This document shows, in pieces, positions 53,007 to 62,000 of a stretch of DNA of 64,000 nucleotides; positions within the stretch are counted from its first letter, which is position 1, and every line of letters starts with the position of its first letter. The stretch is from positions 310,001 to 374,000 of the forward strand of contig NW_024881847.1 in the NCBI RefSeq assembly GCF_019059575.1. Direction: 5' to 3'. A program made the position numbers and the translations under genes. The notes under the pieces were generated by a model that was not told the DNA's origin, searched no databases, and saw only the letters and a list, made by a program, of their open reading frames with translations. The DNA comes from Amphibalanus amphitrite (lineage: Eukaryota > Arthropoda > Thecostraca > Balanomorpha > Balanidae).

Positions 53007-56000
53007 GAGGGGAGGGAGAGTGCAATATTTACTTTCTTCCATCAGCGACTCAACTTGTACAGTAGGTCTACAAAATAAGACCCCGCCGTAAGCGGGTCAC
53101 CAGTGGGCAGTTAGCGCCTGAGCTATACTCAGGCGCCACCTGCCCGCATACGCAGAGGACTTATTTTGTAGACCTACTGTACTACCTAAAGGTAGGGTAT
53201 ATACCTATCATTTTAATGCTTTATGATGTTTAAAATACTGGTTTTGCCGGTGAAACCCTCGCTGATTCTGCGGTGCTTGTTTCCACCACCGCAGTCGCTG
53301 TTCCTGAACAAGTCGCGGGTTCGCTTGTCGGAGCTGGTGGCGGTCGCTCGGAACACGGACCTGCTACAGTCGCAGTTCGCAAGCCTGCCGCTGGGTCTGA
53401 CACAGCCCTGCCTCTACGGCCGCAAGCCGCAGAACCGGGCCAAGAACAGATACGGCAACCTCATGCCGTGTGAGTGGGCCTGAGAGTCACCATGGTCGCT
53501 CATTAAAAAAGAAAAAGGCGAATCGTATCAGTTAAAGTGAATTTTGGCATGATTACCTCAGGGCATCAGCTGAAATTCAGCATTTCATGTAATAGGCATT
53601 ACGTGGGTTGCAGGCAAACACTAAAACCTTCGTATAAAAAAAAACAGGCTGAGACCAGGCAGTCGCTGAAATATGGTTGAAATTAACCAAGTACACTCGT
53701 TGCCTAGTCATTACATAAATGTCCAAGCTACTACCCGCACTTTTTTTGGCAATTAACGCAGAGGTGCGAGTTCTCGCGCGCCTTTTTGGTATCCAAATCT
53801 CACTGCTGGAACGGGATGATGGTGTGTGATGCCAGATATTGAACTCGGGGGCGAGATGACGGGCTCAAATCTCGTCTTCCAAATTCATTTCTAACTCAAA
53901 CATTATCTTACCCATTCTAACCCAGCCTATCACCTAAAGCCTAATTTCACCTACATACCATGTAAGATATGCATGACGTGTTTTGTGTTAACGTGTTATG
54001 GATTACGTGCTATGTGTTAACGACCAACGTGTTATGTGAGAAACCTAACCAAACCAAGGGGCTTGGTTAGTTTGGTTTAGTTAGGTGGTGTTCGTTTTGT
54101 GCCCAGCCAGAAACCTTTGAATACGAAAAAGGTGTGGGAACTAGTATATCTGCGGCTACAAAAACTGCTATAGTTCGTTTTTTTTTTCAAAAGGACGCTG
54201 GCTCAAAGCATGTTTTTCGAACAAGCACGTGTTTTAGCCTCCAAAACGAGCAAAAACTGAACCTGAGAAAATCGAACGTCGACTAATTTTAACATGTAAC
54301 TTCTTCCCGATAATTTCCATAAGTGCGTTTTGGAACCAGATATGGGAACAGTAGTGACGTCATGCTGTCGAACATGTATTGCAATGTAACGTATAACTAT
54401 CATGGACGGAACCGCTTAATCGATTATGCTCGGCAACAGTGAAAAACTAAGTTTCACCCAAATTCGTTGACACTTGTCCCACTGCACGGACATTTGGGTG
54501 CCTGCTGCCACCAGTGACATCATCATAGTATGTTCATTTTAAAGAAACAATTTCCACCTAATTACCGTGCACAATTTGAAATCGATTATTTTTTCGGTAA
54601 GAAATTCTTGGCCAGACACTGAAGCTGCCAAAACTCACGTGAGAGCTACGATATTGCACTTTGAGCCAGCGTCCTTTCATAGGCGGTCCCAGGGGGGGGG
54701 GCCACGGGGGCCATGGCCCCCCCTTTGGTGCTGAAAGGTGGGGCCATACTATCTTTTGGCCCCACCTTTCAGATCGAACAAAAGTCCTAGAAAATCTTTT
54801 CGTATGTTTCATTTTCTTTCTTGCACCATCAAAGAACGTAAATTTCACTCATGAGTGGGCTCAGTTTCGCATTCTGTCAATTTGGCGGTCAGCGTCGCTG
54901 GCACCGGTTCACGAGTATGGCCGGATCTTACACGGAATATCAGCGTGGATTTACTTGAGGCTCTCGTAGGCCCAGCAATGGCTGGCATGAGACCCTCTTC
55001 GGCAGTGGCGGGTGGGCCCTGCTAAAGGAGATTGGCTCTAAGACACTAAAGTAAGACCTCATGGGTTGGTGCTGTGCACCTCAGAAGCCCGGTGGTGACG
55101 CCGTATGCCGGCTTGGTTTCGTGGGATTGGCGTGGGACCTCCGGGGCCTGCATAGAGTTTGCGTGAGCTAGTATGTAATCTCAGAGGCATGTGTGTAATG
55201 TGTACACAGTGGCGGTCGCGGGGGGGGGGGGGGGGGGGGGCTAACAGCCAATGGGCCCCCATATAGGTGTATGGGGCCCTGGCAATTATTCGATCGTCAC
55301 GAGGCTCAAAAAACCCACGCCCAGCTATTAATATAGCTCCCACACCGGTCTTTGAGCGTCTTACACTGACCTCTGAGGGAACTTCAGTGGCGTTCAAGCG
55401 CCCACGTTGACCGCTAAGAGCCTACATCAACCTCTGAGGCCCCACATCTGGTCTATGAGGGGCCCTAACCGGCCTCAGGGGCCCCAACCGGCGTCTGAGG
55501 GTCTCACACCGGTCTCTGGTGGCCTTATTTCTGTCTCTGGTGTTCCAAGACGAACCTTTAGGTGCCAATGAGGGCCCCGCACTGGCTGCTGAAGACCCGA
55601 TGCCGGCCTCTAAGGGCCTGCATTGGCCTCTGAGGAGGGCCCATCTTGGCCTTTGAGGGCCCTCTGCTGGCCTCTGGGGTCCAACGACGGCTCATGCCGG
55701 TCTTTTAGGGCCCCACGCTGACCTCTGAGGGCCCATGTTGGCCTGTAATGAGTAAGGACCCACATTAGCCTCTGAGAGCCCAACTCGGTCTCTGATGGTC
55801 TCAAACTACTGGCCTTTGTAGTTTGCAGGCCCTGTACTGGTCTCTTAGGGCCTAAAACTGGCCTCTACGTGAAAACATACATGGGAGGGTTTCTGAAGAT
55901 CAGAGGGCTCACGCAGTCTCCGGCACAGCCTTACGTTGGTCCTGATCGAGATTACTTTACGTCCTGATGGTCCCGCGCAGATTCCCTCATATTTCGACGT

Positions 56001-59000
56001 CGGGACCCCATGAGCCGGTGTGGGTCCTGGGGCTGGCAGAGACTGATGAAGTCCTTAGGGCTCAGGGCCAGTCTTTTTAGCAGTAGGACTAGGCAGGTTG
56101 AGTAAGCCCCAATAGAGCCGTTGCGAAGCCCCGCGGAGTCACGCGCGGCCCTCAGATGCCAATTTTGAAAGCTCGGAACCTGTGGGGGTCTCCAGAGGTC
56201 GGTGTACCTACGCTCTCCCGCCGCCACACAACTAGGTACCTATATGGGTAAATGTCATAGTCTGAAAATGCTCTCTGGGTTTCACATGCTTGTTCAAAGC
56301 AAGAGGTATCTGTACTTTTCGGAATTGTTTTATAGTGGTAAGGTCATGAATCCGCGTGCCTGACCTTCCAGTATACCTAATAGGTATACTGGAATACCTA
56401 TGCTACACCGATCCGCGTCATGGTGCAGTGGCCCGACCGGTGGAAGCACCGTGGGACGGGAAATGGAACTGGTGATTTTGCCTTAAATTGAGCTTAAATA
56501 TTTCACGTAAGAATGAGATGGACGAAGCATAAGTAATGCCAACTGCGCGGCGCCTCGTGGACGTAAAAAAATAGCCGATCAGCCCCCCCCCCCCTCCGGT
56601 GACGGATAAATGTTATGTCCCGCGAGTGTGACTTTGGCCCCCCCTTTTGCTAGCGGCTGCGACCGCCAGTGCGTCCTTTTGAAAAAAAACGAACTATAGT
56701 CATCACTTGGGCATTTCAGGTATAGCCTAGGCAACGAGTGTACTCAGTTAATTACGACCATATTTCAGTGACTATCCGACTCCGCCTGGCATTTCATGAA
56801 TGCCTAAAATTTTCAGACATTCGCTGTAAGCGCGTATTTTTACAATATTTGTAGTATTTTGCGGCATCCCACGTAATGCCTACATTTTAGGTATGAAATG
56901 ACGGATTTTAGCCAACGCTTATAGGTCTTATGCAAATTTAATGACTGCTTTTTGTAAATTAGTCATCGATTTCCTATCGCTAATAAGCAGCCGGCCGACC
57001 GGCCGGCTTCGAAAACGGACTTTGATGATGTGGTGCTGCAGAATACGCCACGCGGTGATATGATAGAGGTGGGCACTGGGCAAGGCTCATAAACAACTAA
57101 GTCGAATACCTATTCCGGCTGTATCTTACATTCATTAGCTGTGTTCTTTGGCAGATGACAACAGCCGAGTGAAACTGGAAAAACTGGAAATGGATGAGTG
57201 CTCGGATTACATCAACGCTAATTATGTCGACGTAAGCGTATGCAATTGTCAAGTTTTTTTTCGACGTAAGCTTCAGGCTTTCATCCAAATTCTGTATCTT
57301 GTCTCATTTCCTTATGTTCATTATCGTAACATGTACCCATGTATAGTCGTTGGGGGAAGAACAACAATTTTAAGCTCCGCCTGGGGTACTGTCTTGCCAG
57401 AAAAAACATGTTATAACACCATGTTTGTGTTCATGTTGGCGCCTCTGCTACGCATGCTCATGCACCAATAATAATACATCTAAATCACTCTTATAGCGTC
57501 ATTTTCTAAGGCAGAACACGTGTTCTCCTCTCTGCAGGGCTACGAACGGCCAGGAGCGTACATTGCCACGCAGGGACCCAAGCCGGAGACCATTTTCGAT
57601 TTCTGGCGGATGCTCTGGGAAAAGAAGGTGGCCAGAGTGGTAATGCTCACCAACCTTGTGGAGGGAGACAAGAAGAAATGCGACCTCTACTGGCCGGAGG
57701 AGAGGCCGCTTTTGCTTCTGAACCTGAAGGTGGAGAAGGAGAGCAGTCGCATGTCCAACGACTACACCGTGCGGACGTTCGTCATGGTTCGAGGCCGGGA
57801 GAGGAGAACGGTGAGTCAGGCCAAGCAGCGTGGCTGGTGAGAGCTGGTGGGTAGGGCTGGTGGTCGTGAGCACTGCAAATCCTTGTCTCTGCAGTCCTGA
57901 CTCACAGATCATGCTCAAAGCTGCCAGTGCAACCTTGTCACCGAGCTGATATGAACAGTGCCTCTATAATATGATTGCAATGAAAAACCACTTGAGCAGA
58001 TCCGAACAGTGTTTCAGTCCAGTTTCAACCCGTTGGGTATGGGCTGCCGCACGTTTTGTGGCTAGCGGAGCCTTGACGTATCCCACTGTGTGTGACTGAG
58101 TGTCCGGGACCCGTCTCAGGTGACTCAGCTGCACTATACCGCCTGGCCGGACCACAGCGTGCCCCTCTATCCGTCCTCGCTGGCCCGCTTCATCCGCGAG
58201 CTAGACGCCGTTCCCGATGGAGAAGGACCCACGGTCGTCCACTGCAGGTGCGGTGGCGGCTGTCGCCCTCTGAGATAAATAGAGGTCGTTTTTAATTACG
58301 GTGGCAAGCATTTTGGTACATACTATTATTATTTAATTTATCATTAATTAGTATATAACATTGATCATTATTAATGATTATTAATTTATATATAAGTAAG
58401 TATTCTTGGCTGATGTTGCCTCTGAAAACTATGCTGTCGCGTAATGATCGTGCTCACCATGCGTTGATGTACGTCAACTGGGCTGTATCGTTCTGCCTGG
58501 CAACGGCGCCTGTCTGATGCACGGGCCGCGTTTTTTTTTTGTATAGCGCTGGCGTGGGGCGAACTGGGACAGTGATTCTGATCGACGCTCTGCACAAGAT
58601 GGGCCGCTGCGAGCAGGCGGTGGACGTGTACCGGCAGCTGACGGTGGTGCGCCAGCAGCGGGCCAACCTGTGCGCCAGCCTGGCCCAGTACCAGCTGGTG
58701 CACCAGGTCCTCGTCGAGCTGCTCGTGTCGCCGTCGGCAGCGGTGCCGGCCGCCCAGCTGGCCGTCCGGCTGCCGCAGCTTAAATCGGTGGCAGACGGTC
58801 CGTCTCAGCTGGAGCAGCAGCTCAGCTTCCTGGCATCCAACCCGCCGCCGGCCTCGTACGCCAGTGCGCGCGCCGAGAACCTCGAGGGCAAGAACCGCTC
58901 GCCGGAAATTCTGCCAGGTGAGCGGTCTGTCATGCGTTCGGCAAGAAAGCGACACGTGTTCACAGCGAACCCGTTACAATTCGCTGCTTTCCCAAAAGTA

Positions 59001-62000
59001 CGATCGCATATTTCAAGTAGCTTGTCAAGTGCATCGTCGAACAAACACTCTGTACTTACGGTTTCATACTCTGGCTCCCCCCTCCAAAAAAAGATAATAC
59101 CATCCCCTGACTGAGCACCAAATGCTGCCGGCAGAGGACAAGAGTCGCGTCTTCCTCCATAGCTGCGGTCTGCGCGACAACTACGTCAACGCTGTCTTTG
59201 TGCAGGGCTTCAAGAAGCCGGACGCGTTCATTGCCACGGAAGCGCCTCTGCCGAAGCGACGCCACGTCTTCTGGAACATGGTGGTGGAGAAGCAGTCGCA
59301 GACGGTGGTGGTCATGAACGACCTGGAGCCTGATGACGTGAGTGGCTACAAGAAGCCATGCATTACTGTCGACATGTCGAGTTTCACCAATTTCATTGGG
59401 GAAACCTTACCGCTAAAACCCGCGAGACCCGTACGTTTTCATTTCGCCTTGCCACAATCATGTGCTGAAATTCACGGCGCTGGTCGGGGTTGTCAGGTAT
59501 TTTGGCCGACCACGGAGGAGCCTATCACGTTCGGTACCGTTGTGATTCAGCTGAGGAGCCGGATCGTCGAGCCAGTGGAGACGCTCGACCTCACCCTGAA
59601 CGTCTATGTCAACGGAAAGGTAGGTGCCAGACTTTATTAGCCCGGTAATCAAGTCTGGCATAATACGAGTAGAGTGTGTCCCCTGCAGGCAGTCGGGTCA
59701 CTCGCCATACCTAAACCCGTGACAGGCTACGACTGACAGGCAGTTCTGTGACTGTGGTCCTGTAACTCACTCAGAATGACCCCGTGACTGTGATTGTGAG
59801 TTGTGACAGTTTCAGACTGTGACTCTGCGATACTGTGACTGTGGCCACAGATGGAGACCTCCCAGGAGGTGCGTCTGTTCCTTCTGCCGTTCGGGGACCC
59901 GGCCGGCAGTCTGCCCTCGGCTGAACAGCTGGTGGTCCTGCACTCCGCCTACGAGCGGTCTCTGCCACACAGCTACGGTGGCGTCACCACCGTGGTCTGT
60001 AGGTACGTACGGACGCAATGATATGTATATCAACTATGCTGTGAAGTTTCACATGTCACGATCGTCACAAACGTCTTTCCACAGCTAATATAAAACAAAA
60101 GATAGTCTAAACAGACGTAACCTTACCTGCAGCCTATAGTTTCTGCTTGCGGCATAGGTGTATGAGGCATATATGATTTTAGGGGTATATGAATGACCCA
60201 CGGACGCAGTCGAGAACACCGTGAATACGGGCACTCGCAGAGGTACTGCGCCAGAATCTTACCCCGCGCACCGACGGGGGGGGGGGGCGGATATCCGCCC
60301 CCCCTGAGGTTTTTCGCGAATAGCGGGAAAACCGCGGCACGTAGCGCCGCGAAATTTGGTACGACTATTCTCTCATCAATTTTACACATGGTGTGCAAGT
60401 TTGAACCTCCTAACTATTAAGGTCAGGTCACCAGGTCACTTTGAATGACCCAACCTCAAGTCACTTTTTTGCAACTTTGTCACCGTGCCAGAGCTACAGT
60501 AGATGTCGGAGACCGTTGAAAGTCGCAGGATGTTATTAGGTCATTAGTAGCTACAATTTGCATATCTCGGAATTTTGATATCGGTGACCTAAGGTCAGGT
60601 CAATTTCTCGACCTCCCCGTTATAAGTCAATGGGGGAAAAATCAACTCCCTGTTTTTACCACTAAAACGGGTCGGAATGGCCCCATAAACCATACATGAC
60701 CTCATATACGATCAACCTTCACTACCTTGAGGTCTGTTTTGCTGTTGGGCAGCTGTAAGGTCATGTGACGTCATCAAAGGTCACCAGCGGTTTTTTGACA
60801 ATAACTCCGTACAGGAACAAGATACAGCCGCGCGGATGGTCTCATTGTGTTCAGCTCGTCAAGGCGCATCGAATGATATACATGATGACCTCGAGGTCAC
60901 GTGACCTGAGGTCAACCTTTGATCTTGACCTTTCGAGGTCAACATATATATATCATTCGATGCGGATTGACGAGAGGATCACGATGCTGCCCTTAGTCTG
61001 TTCCTATATTGACTACTTCGAAAGTTATTCGAGAAAAACTCTCTCCACACCTAGCGCCGCCATTTTGACTTTTTTGACCCCTGTGACGTCATCTTTGACC
61101 TTACCTAAAAGTGACCTTAGTTAAAATTGTAGACCTTGTCCGTGCGTATCCCTTGCCGTTTACCGCTTGTCGCTATCTTGCTTCGTTCTCGAGATCTCAG
61201 GGAGGGGGGGGGGGCGGTCATCCGCCCGCGCCGGCCGAGGGGGGGGGGGGGCGGGTACGACCCCCCCTCGCCGTTTCGCCCCTGGTGGAGCTAGCGCGTC
61301 GCGGAAAAAACGAGCGTGTGCGCCGTTACGAGACGCAGAGATTGGTACCCCATTTTAAGGTCCTAGGTCAACCGGTGACCTCTGAGGTCAGGTCAAGCGC
61401 CCCAAGGTACGGTTCAGTTTTTGGTGAATAACTTCGAAATAAACGGCTGCAGAGCCGCGATTTGGCAGCGCCGTGTTCGCCTCGCTCAGGCGCGTCGAAT
61501 GATATACTTTTTGTCCGGGTCAGGTCAACTTGGGGTGTTGACCTCAGGTCAAGGTCAGGTCAGCACCCCCAGGTCAGTCACGAAGTTGGTCGAAAGAGGT
61601 CATGTCGCATGTCATTCGATTCGGCAGGTCTCCCTGAGTCCATTGGTGGCTTTCGCGACTCGCTAGCTCAACTTGATCAAGAGTTATTGACGAAAAACTA
61701 ATATGAACTTGATGACGTCATAAATGACGTCACGCAAGGTCAACATTGCAAAAGTGACGCATCTAACCTTTTAAGGAGTGCATCAAATCACGATTCTGTG
61801 TGCTTGAGCTAGTTGGAGATCGTTCCCGGCGCCAGAATAGCAGTTTTTATTTTTCCCCATTGACTTATAATGGTGAGGTCACGAAAATGACCTGACCTCA
61901 TATGACCTTTAGGAAAAATCCGAGATATTCAAGTTATGAGACTCATAATGGATACTAGATCCTGCAAGTTTCATTTCCCTGTGACATCTCCTCTGGCAGT

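Noticed and set aside
53041..53200. Intrinsic terminator-like hairpin.
   Set aside because: The perfect CAGT-ended inverted repeats with TA flanks identify a MITE, and the host is eukaryotic.
54661..54969. 102-codon ORF with GGPRGGGHGGHG.
   Set aside because: Derived from a G-run palindrome in the foldback element; no domain.
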